The notes beneath the pieces were generated by a model. The model did not search any database and was not told the origin of the DNA. It saw only the letters and a list, made by a program, of their open reading frames with translations. Position numbers and translations under genes: made by a program. Below, piece after piece: positions 30,326 through 39,388 of a DNA stretch of 64,000 nt (its first letter is position 1; each line of letters starts with the position of its first letter). Source of the DNA: Halomonas halodenitrificans DSM 735 (GTDB lineage Bacteria; Pseudomonadota; Gammaproteobacteria; Pseudomonadales; Halomonadaceae); the NCBI RefSeq assembly GCF_000620045.1, contig NZ_JHVH01000008.1, positions 62,001 through 126,000 of the forward strand. Reading direction: 5' to 3'.

Positions 30326-30355
30326 ACGGGCCCCGCTTCGGCGGGGCCCGTCATT
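30326..30355. terminator. UUCG-capped terminator after gcvP
   Basis: An 11-bp stem ACGGGCCCCGC / GCGGGGCCCGT is closed by a ttcg tetraloop and followed by CATTTTC on the plus strand. It ends gcvP and may also serve the convergent LysR gene. Confidence 0.82.
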
Positions 30356-30373
30356 TTCAGGCGGCGGACATGG

Positions 30374-31297
30374 CTAGAATGCAGGCCCCAACTCCGACGT
30401 GTCACCGTAGCCATGCAGTGCCAGGCGACGCTGTTCACGAAAGTCTTCCAGCAGTCGCACATAACGCCGCGGCATCTCGCTGCCCGCCCGGGTCACCCGA
30501 TACAGTGTCTCGTGCACCGCCACGGGCAGCTCCAGCGCCTTGACCTGACGCTGCCAGGGCGAGGTCTCCAGCACCGGGCGCGACACCACCGTGAACCCCA
30601 GCCCCCGGGCCACGGCATCCATCACCATGCCTACCTCGTTGGTATATCCCTGGCGCCGGAAATGGCTCATGGAGCGAAATTCCCCGGGGAAGTTGCCCCG
30701 CAGCAGGGCACTGGCATGGTTCAGGCCATCGAAGTAGCTGATAAATCCGATCCCCATCAGCTCGGCCAGCCCACTACCGACGAAGTCCGCCGGGACCACG
30801 AGACACAGTGGCTCGCGATGCCAGGGCGCCACGTCCAGATCGGGATGACGCATGGGTTCGGTCACGATGCCCAGGTCATAGCGGCCCGCCAGTACATCCT
30901 GGGAGATCTCCTGGTTGAAGGCGAAGGTGTAGCTTACCGTCAGCCCCGGATACATCTGCTGCTGGCCGAGCAGGAACGGATAGAGCATCGCGCCCACGCT
31001 ACCCGGCGAGGCCAGTCGGCAGTCGCCCGAATAAGTGGAATCGGCATCCAGCGAGTGGCGGAACTGCTCATGCTCGGCGAACAGCTTGAGGGCGTAGTCG
31101 TAGGCCCGCCGCCCCGCCTCGGTCAGGGTAAAGCGCCGCCCGTGGCGCTCCAGCAGCGACTTGTCCAGATAGCGTTCAAGCTTGCGCACATGCTGACTGA
31201 CCCCGGGCTGGGTCATCTCCAGCCGGTGCGCGGTCTGGGTAAAGCTACCGGTCTCGACCAGGGTGATAAAGGTACGAAAGTACAACGCATTGAACAT
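30374..31297 (-). CDS. LysR-family transcriptional regulator
   Basis: A 307-residue LysR regulator. The helix-turn-helix region is FRTFITLVETGSFTQTAHRLEMTQPGVSQHVRKLERYLDKSLL, with a wing ending FTLTEAGRRAYDY. The effector domain contains AGRYDLGIVTEP and is complete. The ATG at 31297 has only a weak Shine-Dalgarno. It is divergent from ppnN with a 100-bp gap, so control of ppnN or of itself is possible; target and effector are unknown. Confidence 0.88.
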   Translation of the reverse strand: MFNALYFRTFITLVETGSFTQTAHRLEMTQPGVSQHVRKLERYLDKSLLERHGRRFTLTEAGRRAYDYALKLFAEHEQFRHSLDADSTYSGDCRLASPGSVGAMLYPFLLGQQQMYPGLTVSYTFAFNQEISQDVLAGRYDLGIVTEPMRHPDLDVAPWHREPLCLVVPADFVGSGLAELMGIGFISYFDGLNHASALLRGNFPGEFRSMSHFRRQGYTNEVGMVMDAVARGLGFTVVSRPVLETSPWQRQVKALELPVAVHETLYRVTRAGSEMPRRYVRLLEDFREQRRLALHGYGDTSELGPAF

Positions 31298-31397
31298 GAC
31301 GGATCACACCACGAATGGGGGATCGATTCTAGCACTGACGCCGCGTCCGGCGTGATAGCATCGAGGATGCACATCTTCGCATGACAAGGACGCCCGC

Positions 31398-32759
31398 ATG
31401 CCCGATACCATCTCCACCCTCATTTCACCGGAAGGCAGTCTCGAGATCCTCTCCCAGCACGAGGTGGCGAGGCTGCATGACACCTCCCGCGCCGGCCTGC
31501 ACGACCTGCTGCGCTGCTGCGCCCTGGCGGTACTCAACAGTGGCTCGCCCACCGATGACGGCCTGGCCCTGATGCAGACCTATGCCGACTTCGATATCGA
31601 GGTGGTGCCCCAGGATCGCGGCATTCGCCTCAAGCTGACCAACGCCCCGGCCGAGGCCTTCGTCGACGGCAAGATGATTCGCGGCATCCGCGAGCACCTC
31701 TCCTCGATACTGCGCGATATCGTCTACGTCTATAACGAGATCCAGGGGCATCAGCGCTTCGACCTGACCACCGGCGAGGGCACGACCAACGCGGTGTTTC
31801 ACATCCTGCGCAAGGCCGGCACCCTCAAGCTCGGCATCGACCCGAGCCTGGTGGTGTGCTGGGGCGGACACGCCATCTCCCGCGAGGAGTATGACTACAG
31901 CAAGGACGTGGGCTACCACCTGGGGCTGCGCGACCTCGATATCTGCACGGGATGTGGCCCCGGAGCCATGAAAGGCCCCATGAAGGGCGCCAATGTCGCC
32001 CACGCCAAGCAGCGCCGCCACCAGGGCCGCTACCTGGGCGTCTCGGAACCCGGCATCATCGCCGCCGAGGCGCCCAATCCCATCGTCAACGAACTGGTGG
32101 TAATGCCCGATATCGAGAAGCGCCTGGAGGCCTTCGTGCGCCTGGGCCACGGCATCATCGTCTTTCCGGGCGGGGTGGGCACCGCCGAGGAGATTCTCTA
32201 CCTGCTGGGGATCCTGCTGCATCCCGACAACGCCGATATGGCCATGCCGGTCATCCTGACCGGCCCGGCCAGCAGCGCCGAGTATTTCCAGCGCATCGAT
32301 GAGTTCCTGGCCTACACTCTGGGCGATGAGGCACGCCGCCGCTATCGCATCATCATCGACGACCCCACCGAGGTGGCACGCGCCATGCGCAAGGGGGTCG
32401 ACGAGGTCGCCGAGTATCGCCGAGCGCGCCAGGATGCCTTCTACTTCAACTGGCGGCTGAATATCGACCGCCATTTCCAGGCGCCCTTCGAGCCGACCCA
32501 TGAGGCCATGGCCAGCCTGACCCTGACTCACGACCAGCCGGTACACGAGCTGGCCGCCAATCTGCGCCGGGCCTTCTCCGGCATCGTCGCCGGCAACGTC
32601 AAGGAGCAGGGCATCCGCGCCATCAAGGCCCAGGGCCCCTTCCGGCTCAGCGCCGAGCCCGAGCTGATGGCCCGCCTGGATGCGCTGCTCGACTCCTTCG
32701 TGGTTCAGGGACGCATGAAGTTAACCGGCGACTACAAGCCCTGCTATACGCTGGGCTAA
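31398..32759 (+). CDS. ppnN: Pyrimidine/purine nucleotide 5'-monophosphate nucleosidase
   Basis: A 453-residue protein, nearly the length of E. coli PpnN (YgdH). It is a LOG-family enzyme that splits nucleoside monophosphates into base and ribose-5-phosphate and, in E. coli, is stimulated by (p)ppGpp. The Rossmann core has CTGCGPGAMKGPMKGA and the nucleotide-hydrolase motif PGGVGTAEE at about residue 257-265. The extra N-terminal (NSGSPTDDG, FDIEVVPQDRGI) and C-terminal domains of the PpnN type are present. AAGGAC lies eight bases upstream. Confidence 0.92.
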   Translation: MPDTISTLISPEGSLEILSQHEVARLHDTSRAGLHDLLRCCALAVLNSGSPTDDGLALMQTYADFDIEVVPQDRGIRLKLTNAPAEAFVDGKMIRGIREHLSSILRDIVYVYNEIQGHQRFDLTTGEGTTNAVFHILRKAGTLKLGIDPSLVVCWGGHAISREEYDYSKDVGYHLGLRDLDICTGCGPGAMKGPMKGANVAHAKQRRHQGRYLGVSEPGIIAAEAPNPIVNELVVMPDIEKRLEAFVRLGHGIIVFPGGVGTAEEILYLLGILLHPDNADMAMPVILTGPASSAEYFQRIDEFLAYTLGDEARRRYRIIIDDPTEVARAMRKGVDEVAEYRRARQDAFYFNWRLNIDRHFQAPFEPTHEAMASLTLTHDQPVHELAANLRRAFSGIVAGNVKEQGIRAIKAQGPFRLSAEPELMARLDALLDSFVVQGRMKLTGDYKPCYTLG

Positions 32760-32776
32760 GCGATTGGAGGCTGCCG

Positions 32777-32838
32777 GGGGACAGTCCCCGGGATATGGCT
32801 GTCGGGGGGACTGTCCCCGGGGTATGGGGACTGTCCCC
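32777..32838. repeat. Three palindromic 13-mers GGGGAC(A/T)GTCCCC
   Basis: Copies lie at 32777-32789 (centre A), 32806-32818 and 32826-32838 (centre T), so the first is inverted relative to the other two. Parts of the flanks (CGGGRTATGG) are also repeated. It resembles a REP/RAYT-type dispersed element in the gap between convergent genes. Confidence 0.7.
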
Positions 32839-32840
32839 CG

Positions 32841-33212
32841 CTATTCCTGGGAGAGCGGCCTCACCCAGAGAGTGATGGCATGCAGCAGCAGCCCCAGGGT
32901 GGCGCCGTGGGAGATCCACAGCTCCCAGCCGACGAAGTCGCTGAACAGGCCATGCCAGGCTCCCATGCCGGCCAGGCCGGCCAGCAGGCAAAGCCCCAGG
33001 CGTCCCAGCAGGCGGGGCAGTCCAGTCCTGCCCGCCGAATCGAGAAGCCGCCACTGCAGCACCGCGACCAGGCCCACCAAGGGCAACGCCATCAGCATCA
33101 GATTGAAACGATTGCCATGGTCACCCACCAGATACCGCGGCAGCGTGGCGAGCATCACCACCACCAGGCCCACCAGCAGGCTGAGCCGTTCCGGCGTCGG
33201 CCGGGCGCCCAC
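32841..33212 (-). CDS. Small integral membrane protein, function unknown
   Basis: A 123-residue protein with about four transmembrane helices: LLVGLVVVMLATLPRYLV, FNLMLMALPLVGLVAVLQW, LGLCLLAGLAGMGAWHGLF and HGATLGLLLHAITLWV. No known motif was recognised. The GTG start at 33212 comes one base after the flavodoxin stop codon, so the two are almost certainly translated from one mRNA. The pairing may mean a membrane partner for the flavodoxin, but that is inference. Confidence 0.7.
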   Translation of the reverse strand: MGARPTPERLSLLVGLVVVMLATLPRYLVGDHGNRFNLMLMALPLVGLVAVLQWRLLDSAGRTGLPRLLGRLGLCLLAGLAGMGAWHGLFSDFVGWELWISHGATLGLLLHAITLWVRPLSQE

Positions 33213-33213
33213 C

Positions 33214-33678
33214 TCAGGCGACCTTCAACTGCTGCGAATCGATCCACTCCTCGACCCAGGGAATCGCGGCATCATCGGCCATGAAGGTCTCCATGGCATC
33301 GACCTCCAGCCGCTCTCCCAGCCGCAGGGCGCCCTGCCCCGCCAGCAGCTCGTCGAGCTGGCGGCCGGCACCGCAGAAGGTCTCACCGTAGGAGCTGTCG
33401 CCCAGGGCAATCAGGCCATAGCGCAGGGCGGCGAGCCCCGGGCTCTGCTCGGCGATGGCATTGGCAAAGGGGGCGAAGCCGCCGGGATAGTCACCGCTGC
33501 CGGTGGTGGAAACACAGAACAGCGCGAGGTCGGTATCCGCCGCGGTCAGGTCGGCCAGTGAAGGGTTCTCGAGAATGGCCACCTCATGGCCCGCCTCCTC
33601 GAACAACGGCTTGACCTGTTCGGCGACGTCCAGGGCGCCGCCATACATGGTTCCTACAAAGATCTTGAGCATCGACAT
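33214..33678 (-). CDS. Flavodoxin-like FMN protein (MioC type)
   Basis: A 154-residue short-chain flavodoxin. The FMN phosphate loop is present as VGTMYGGALDVAEQV, with STTGSGDYPGGFAPF for the isoalloxazine and ALGDSSYGETFCGAGRQLDELL. This fits MioC-like proteins, which pass single electrons, for example to biotin synthase, but the partner is unknown. ATG 33678 or 33672 could start it; AGGA is about 11 bases upstream. It is first in a two-gene unit with the membrane protein above. Confidence 0.88.
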   Translation of the reverse strand: MSMLKIFVGTMYGGALDVAEQVKPLFEEAGHEVAILENPSLADLTAADTDLALFCVSTTGSGDYPGGFAPFANAIAEQSPGLAALRYGLIALGDSSYGETFCGAGRQLDELLAGQGALRLGERLEVDAMETFMADDAAIPWVEEWIDSQQLKVA

Positions 33679-33874
33679 GTCACGGATTTTCCTGAGAATT
33701 CTAATCGAATGTTAACATGTCTCGCCGCTCCCTCGCATCCGCCGGCTACCCGGGTCGCAGCGATCCGCAAGATCTGAACATGGATCAATGGCGGGGCATT
33801 TTGTCGCAGCCAGGCCGCCTCAAGCCCGGCCTGGCCCGCGTATAATGAGGGGCTTTCCCCCTGACGGAGATGAC

Positions 33875-34084
33875 ATGCAGCAGACATTCGAGGCGTGGAT
33901 CACCCCGCTGATGATCGGTGGCCTGATCCTCTTCATGTTCTTTATCATCTGGGATCTCGCCAAGAAATCCAATGCCGGCCGATTCGGCACGATCATGCTG
34001 TTCGTGGTGCTGGGCGCGGGCATCTTCGGTTATGTCTTCAAGGTGGTCATCACCTGGGTGCTGGAGAGCGGCGGCGCCGTCTAG
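33875..34084 (+). CDS. DUF2788-family small membrane protein
   Basis: A 69-residue protein with two transmembrane helices (ITPLMIGGLILFMFFIIWDLA and TIMLFVVLGAGIFGYVFKVVI) separated by KKSNAGRFG, the layout of DUF2788 proteins of Pseudomonas and Halomonas. Function is unknown. ATG 33875 has GGAG five bases upstream; the upstream in-frame stretch from 33788 is not protein-like. A very long hairpin follows the stop codon. Confidence 0.8.
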   Translation: MQQTFEAWITPLMIGGLILFMFFIIWDLAKKSNAGRFGTIMLFVVLGAGIFGYVFKVVITWVLESGGAV

Positions 34085-34090
34085 CCCGCC

Positions 34091-34141
34091 GCCATGAACG
34101 ACAGAGGGCCACCCATGGGGTGGCCCTCTGTCGTTCATGGC
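34091..34141. terminator. 24-bp perfect hairpin between convergent genes
   Basis: Bases 34091-34114 are exactly complementary to 34118-34141 with a 3-base centre. No T-run follows on either strand. It lies 6 bp after the DUF2788 stop and 27 bp after the ihfA stop, so it may end both transcripts. Confidence 0.7.
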
Positions 34142-34168
34142 GTGGCAATGCCCAATGATGCTCAGTGC

Positions 34169-34471
34169 TCAGTGATGCTCGCCGCGATACGTCTCGACCT
34201 GACTCTTCAGCTTCTGGCCGGGACGAAATGTCACCACTCGCCGGGCGGAAATGGGGATCTCCTCTCCCGTCTTGGGGTTGCGACCGGGTCGTTCCCGCTT
34301 GTCGCGCAGGTCGAAGTTGCCGAACCCGGACAGCTTGACCTGCTCGTTTTCCCGGAGGCAGCCGCGGATCTCCTCGAAGAACGATTCCACCATGGACTTG
34401 GCCTCTCGCTTGGAGAGGCCGAGTTCAGCATGCAGGTGTTCGGCGAGCTCCGCCTTGGTCAGTGCACCCAT
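34169..34471 (-). CDS. ihfA: Integration host factor subunit alpha
   Basis: A 100-residue DNA-bending protein of the HU/IHF family. It has the signature [26 protein letters not shown] with the Pro that intercalates DNA, and it opens [21 protein letters not shown] as in IhfA. With IhfB it bends DNA at specific sites in recombination, replication and transcription. Start 34471 has AGGAGG about seven bases upstream; an upstream in-frame stretch to 34558 is not homologous. It follows pheT by 90 bp as in other gammaproteobacteria. Confidence 0.96.
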   Translation of the reverse strand: MGALTKAELAEHLHAELGLSKREAKSMVESFFEEIRGCLRENEQVKLSGFGNFDLRDKRERPGRNPKTGEEIPISARRVVTFRPGQKLKSQVETYRGEHH

Positions 34472-34560
34472 CCTTGCCCTCCTGTCCGGCCCCACCTCGA
34501 CGCGATCAGGGGCCGCTAGACGACCGACACCCGCCTGCTGCATCCCGCCGCAAAACATGC

Positions 34561-36957
34561 TCAGGCGCGCAACTCCGCACCCAGGTGCCGACGGGATTCC
34601 TCGACGATGGCATCGACCAACTGGTTGATTTCCTCGTCATTAAGCGTGCGCGAAGGATGCTGCCAGGTCAAGCCCAGGGCGACGCTCTTGCGACCCTCGG
34701 CCACGCCCTTGCCCTGATAGACGTCGAACAGCCGGCATTCGCTTAACCATTCGCCGGCCTGAGCCCTCAGAGTATCCAGCAGCGCCTGCACGGGCAGCGC
34801 CTCGTCGACGAGGAAGGCCAGGTCGCGACGCACTTCCGGATACCGCGACAGGGGCATGAAGGCCGGCACGTTTCCGTGGGTCAGGGCGTCCAGGCGCACC
34901 TCGAAGAGCACCGCATCGACCTTGAGGCCAAGCGTGGCACGCACCGCCGGATGCAGGGTGCCGATCCAGCCCGCCTCCTCGCCACGGTACAGTATCCGGG
35001 CACACTGCCCCGAATGCAGCGCCGGGTGCGCCCCGGGCTCGAAGCGCCATGCCTCGGCATCGCCGCCCATGGCCAACAGGCTCTCCAGGTCGCCCTTGAG
35101 GTCGAAGAAGTCCACCGAAGCGCGGTCACCCGCCCAGCCTTCCGGCTCACGCGAGCCACAGGCCAGGGCACCCAGCATGGGAACCTGGTCCAGGTCATCG
35201 AGCTCGCCGCGAAACACCAGGCCGGTCTCGAACAGCCGCACCCGGCTCTGCTGACGATTGAGGTTGTGCTGAAGGGCCCGCACCAGCCCCGGGAAGAGGC
35301 TGGCCCGCATCACCGACAGATCCGCCGAGATGGGGTTGGCCAGCACCGGCGACACCGCCTCGGGCAACAGCGTCTGCTGAAGCTCCGGTGCCACGAAGCT
35401 GTAGGTGACGGCTTCCTGGTAACCCCGGGCCACCATCTGGCGACGCAGCCGGGCCAGCGGGGTCCGCGCCTCATGATCGGGTCGCAGACCCAGGCGCGCC
35501 TGGGGACGACGCGCCGGGAGACGGTTGTAGCCGTGGATACGGGCCACTTCCTCGATCAAGTCCTCCTCGATGGCGATATCGAATCGCCAACTCGGGACGT
35601 CGGCGTGCCATTCCGACCCGTCCCACTCGCTCCCCATGCCCAGGTGCTCGAGTATCTCGCTGACCTCCTCGACGGCAAACGCCTTGCCCAGGGCCTGCTC
35701 GAGCCGTGCGCGGCGCAGGACGACCCACCGGGTCGCCGGCAGCCATGCCTCGCTGGCCACCTCCACCAGGGGACCGGCCTCACCGCCGACGATATCGAGC
35801 AGCAGCGCCGTGGCGCGCTCGGCGGCCTCACGGGCCAACTGCGGGTCGACCCCACGCTCGAAGCGGTGCGAGGCATCGGTATGCAGCCCGTAGGTGCGTG
35901 CCTGACCGGCCACCGCCAGGGGCGTGAAGAAGGCCGACTCCAGGAAGATGTCCCGGGTGCCCTCGCCGACCCCCGAGTGCTCACCGCCCATCACCCCGGC
36001 CATGGCCAGCGGGCCGCGCTCGTCGGCGATCACCAGGGTCGAGGCGTCGAGGTCGACCGCCTGCCCATCGAGCAGTACCAGGCGCTCCCCTTCCCGGGCC
36101 AGGCGCACGATGACCGCACCCTGCAGGTTCTCCCGGTCGAAGGCGTGCAGCGGCTGGCCCAGCTCGAGCATCACATAGTTGGTGACATCCACGACCGGGT
36201 CAATGCTGCGTACGCCACCCCGACGCAGGCGCTCCACCATCCACAGCGGCGTCGCGGCGGTCACATCGACGCCCTTGATCAGCCGTCCGATATAGCGCGG
36301 ACAACGCTCACCGTCCTCGACACGCACGTCAAGCGTCTCGTCATGGCTCGCCGGCACCGGGCGGCACGCCGGCCCCTGTACGGGGAGGCGATTGAGCACA
36401 CCCACTTCCCGGGCCAGCCCCTTGAGGCTCAGGCAGTCACCGCGATTGGGGGTCAGATCCACGTCGATGGCCTGGTCATCCAGCCCCAGCCAGGCGCGCA
36501 GATCCTCGCCTGTCGGCGCATCGGCGGGCAGCTCCATGATCCCCGGCGAGGTCTCTTCCGCCAGGCCCAGCTCGGAGGCCGAGCAGATCATGCCGCGGGA
36601 TTCCTGGCCGCGCAGCTTGGCCTTCTTGATCTTGAAACCCGACGCCTTGGCGTCATCGGGCAGCACGGCGCCGACCCGGGCGAAGGCCACCTTCTGCCCC
36701 GCCGCCACATTGGGGGCCCCGCAGACCACCTGTACCGGCTCGCCGCCGCCGTCATCGACCCGGCAGACGCTGAGCTTGTCGGCATCCGGGTGCTGGACCT
36801 TGTCCATCACCTCGGCGATCACGACGCCCTCGAAGACCGCCGCCACCGCTTCCACGGCATCGACCTCCAGGCCGGCCATGGTGATCTGGTCGGCCAGCGC
36901 CTGGGTCCCCAGCTGGGGGGATACCCACTCGCGCAACCAGTGTTCGGAAAATTTCAT
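34561..36957 (-). CDS. pheT: Phenylalanine-tRNA ligase beta subunit
   Basis: The 798-residue beta subunit carries the tRNA-binding OB domain (residues about 40-150, with [10 protein letters not shown] and [13 protein letters not shown]), the B3/B4 editing domain ([20 protein letters not shown]), the B5 domain and the C-terminal FDX-ACB anticodon-binding domain. Length matches E. coli (795). Start 36957 ([12 protein letters not shown]) is the family start; a longer frame running back into pheS to 37167 is not real. It is 40 bp downstream of pheS in the operon. Confidence 0.97.
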   Translation of the reverse strand: MKFSEHWLREWVSPQLGTQALADQITMAGLEVDAVEAVAAVFEGVVIAEVMDKVQHPDADKLSVCRVDDGGGEPVQVVCGAPNVAAGQKVAFARVGAVLPDDAKASGFKIKKAKLRGQESRGMICSASELGLAEETSPGIMELPADAPTGEDLRAWLGLDDQAIDVDLTPNRGDCLSLKGLAREVGVLNRLPVQGPACRPVPASHDETLDVRVEDGERCPRYIGRLIKGVDVTAATPLWMVERLRRGGVRSIDPVVDVTNYVMLELGQPLHAFDRENLQGAVIVRLAREGERLVLLDGQAVDLDASTLVIADERGPLAMAGVMGGEHSGVGEGTRDIFLESAFFTPLAVAGQARTYGLHTDASHRFERGVDPQLAREAAERATALLLDIVGGEAGPLVEVASEAWLPATRWVVLRRARLEQALGKAFAVEEVSEILEHLGMGSEWDGSEWHADVPSWRFDIAIEEDLIEEVARIHGYNRLPARRPQARLGLRPDHEARTPLARLRRQMVARGYQEAVTYSFVAPELQQTLLPEAVSPVLANPISADLSVMRASLFPGLVRALQHNLNRQQSRVRLFETGLVFRGELDDLDQVPMLGALACGSREPEGWAGDRASVDFFDLKGDLESLLAMGGDAEAWRFEPGAHPALHSGQCARILYRGEEAGWIGTLHPAVRATLGLKVDAVLFEVRLDALTHGNVPAFMPLSRYPEVRRDLAFLVDEALPVQALLDTLRAQAGEWLSECRLFDVYQGKGVAEGRKSVALGLTWQHPSRTLNDEEINQLVDAIVEESRRHLGAELRA

Positions 36958-36997
36958 GACAAATCCTATCGCTGTGTTCTGCTTATCCGGTGGAGGC

Positions 36998-38053
<1,056 letters not shown>

Positions 38054-38055
38054 CT

Positions 38056-38091
38056 AAAAAAAACAGGGGAAGAGCGGCTGCTCTTCCCCTG
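38056..38091 (-). terminator. Intrinsic terminator between rplT and pheS
   Basis: On the minus strand the 12-bp stem CAGGGGAAGAGC / GCTCTTCCCCTG with a 4-base loop is followed directly by eight T residues (38063-38056). It is the best intrinsic terminator in this operon. A second 8-bp hairpin (38104-38124, one G.U pair) precedes it. Confidence 0.9.
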
Positions 38092-38143
38092 CGACGTCCA
38101 CAACTACCCGGTGATGCCGGGCAGCCGACAATGACGCTGTCTC

Positions 38144-38497
38144 TTACTGGGCAGCCTTGGCCTTCTCGACGATGGCAGCGAAGGCTGCCTTCTCGTTGAC
38201 GGCCAGGTCAGCCAGGACCTTGCGGTCGATCTCGATTCCGGCCTTCTTCAGGCCGCCGACGAAGCGGCTGTAGGACAGGCCGTGCTGACGGGCGCCGGCG
38301 TTGATACGCTGGATCCACAGGGCGCGGAACTGGCGCTTGCGCTGACGACGGTCGCGATAGGCATACTGGCCGGCCTTGATGACCGCCTGCTTGGCGACGC
38401 GAAAGACGCGGCTGCGGGCACCGTAGTAACCCTTGGCCTGCTTGAGAATCTTCTTGTGACGGCGACGGGCAACGACGCCCCGCTTGACACGAGTCAT
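38144..38497 (-). CDS. rplT: Ribosomal protein L20
   Basis: A 117-residue basic protein of the large subunit needed for early 50S assembly. It opens with the typical [28 protein letters not shown] and ends with the globular rRNA-binding half. In E. coli L20 represses its own operon by binding the mRNA before rpmI. It lies 39 bp after rpmI. Confidence 0.98.
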   Translation of the reverse strand: MTRVKRGVVARRRHKKILKQAKGYYGARSRVFRVAKQAVIKAGQYAYRDRRQRKRQFRALWIQRINAGARQHGLSYSRFVGGLKKAGIEIDRKVLADLAVNEKAAFAAIVEKAKAAQ

Positions 38498-38536
38498 GGC
38501 TTACTCCTGACGAAAAATGGGTTCTACCAAGGGTAC

Positions 38537-38731
38537 TTAGAGGTTGGGCAACATCCGCTGGATGAGCGCCTTGTCCGCGTCGTGGATCTGCTTCATGCCA
38601 CGCAGTTGACGCTTACGCTTGGTGGACTTCTTGGTCAGGATGTGGCTACGGAACGACTGCTTGTGCTTGAAGCCGTTGGCCGTCTTCTTGAAGCGCTTGC
38701 CAGCGCCGCTGTTGCTCTTGATCTTCGGCAT
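38537..38731 (-). CDS. rpmI: Ribosomal protein L35
   Basis: A 64-residue basic large-subunit protein. It shows the family pattern [21 protein letters not shown] followed by [17 protein letters not shown]. It sits between infC and rplT as usual, and a stable hairpin lies in the 103-bp leader before it. Confidence 0.98.
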   Translation of the reverse strand: MPKIKSNSGAGKRFKKTANGFKHKQSFRSHILTKKSTKRKRQLRGMKQIHDADKALIQRMLPNL

Positions 38732-38772
38732 GAGAATAACTCCGCTCGAGGTTCTTCAGAAAACCCGAGGCC

Positions 38773-38796
38773 GACGCAAGGCCTGTACCTTGCGTC
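38773..38796 (-). promoter_or_regulatory. Leader hairpin between infC and rpmI
   Basis: A 9-bp stem GACGCAAGG / CCTTGCGTC with a 6-base loop lies about 42 bases before the rpmI start. The same place in E. coli holds the L20 repressor-binding mRNA structure, so this may be the Halomonas counterpart. Confidence 0.5.
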
Positions 38797-38834
38797 CGTT
38801 GAACCGGCCACCGGATCACTTCTTTTGGTACTGC

Positions 38835-39377
38835 TTACTGCTTCTTCTTGGGGGCGATGATCATGATCATCTGGCGACCTTCCATCTTGGGGAAGGACTC
38901 CACTGACCCGAGATCCTCGAGGTCGGCGGCGATCCGCTCCATCAGCTTGCGGCCGATGTCCTGGTGCGCCATTTCACGACCCCGGAAACGCAAGGTGACC
39001 TTGCCCTTGTCGCCCGCTTCGAGGAAACGCGTCAGGTTCTTCATCTTGACCTGATAGTCGCCCTCGTCGGTGCCAGGCCGGAATTTGACTTCCTTGACCT
39101 GAATCTGCTTCGTCTTCTTCTTCTGAGCCGCCTTCTGCTTCTTCTGCTCGAAGACAAACTTGCCGTAATCCATGATCTTGCAGACGATTGGATCGGCATT
39201 GGAGATCTGCACGAGGTCCATACCCGCCGCTTCGGCACGCTCCAGCGCATCGCTGGTAGGCACGATGCCCAGCTGTTCGCCGTCGCTGTCGATCAGGCGA
39301 ACCTGATCATCGGTAATACGCTCGTTCATGGGTGGACGCTTGTCCTGGGGGCGTCCACGTTGGTTGCTACGCTTGAT
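38835..39377 (-). CDS. infC: Translation initiation factor IF-3, starting at AUC
   Basis: The protein reads 180 residues if started at ATC (39377-39375), exactly the E. coli IF3 length. The N-terminal extension [15 protein letters not shown] is family-like, and the perfect AAGGAG (39390-39385) sits seven bases before ATC. The first ATG, at 39329, gives only 164 residues and has no Shine-Dalgarno. IF3 rejects non-AUG starts; a rare start lets it repress itself, as AUU does in E. coli. Core motifs are [10 protein letters not shown] and [12 protein letters not shown]. The AAGGAG overlaps the thrS stop codon. Confidence 0.93.
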   Translation of the reverse strand: MKRSNQRGRPQDKRPPMNERITDDQVRLIDSDGEQLGIVPTSDALERAEAAGMDLVQISNADPIVCKIMDYGKFVFEQKKQKAAQKKKTKQIQVKEVKFRPGTDEGDYQVKMKNLTRFLEAGDKGKVTLRFRGREMAHQDIGRKLMERIAADLEDLGSVESFPKMEGRQMIMIIAPKKKQ

Positions 39378-39388
39378 GTTCCGTCTCC

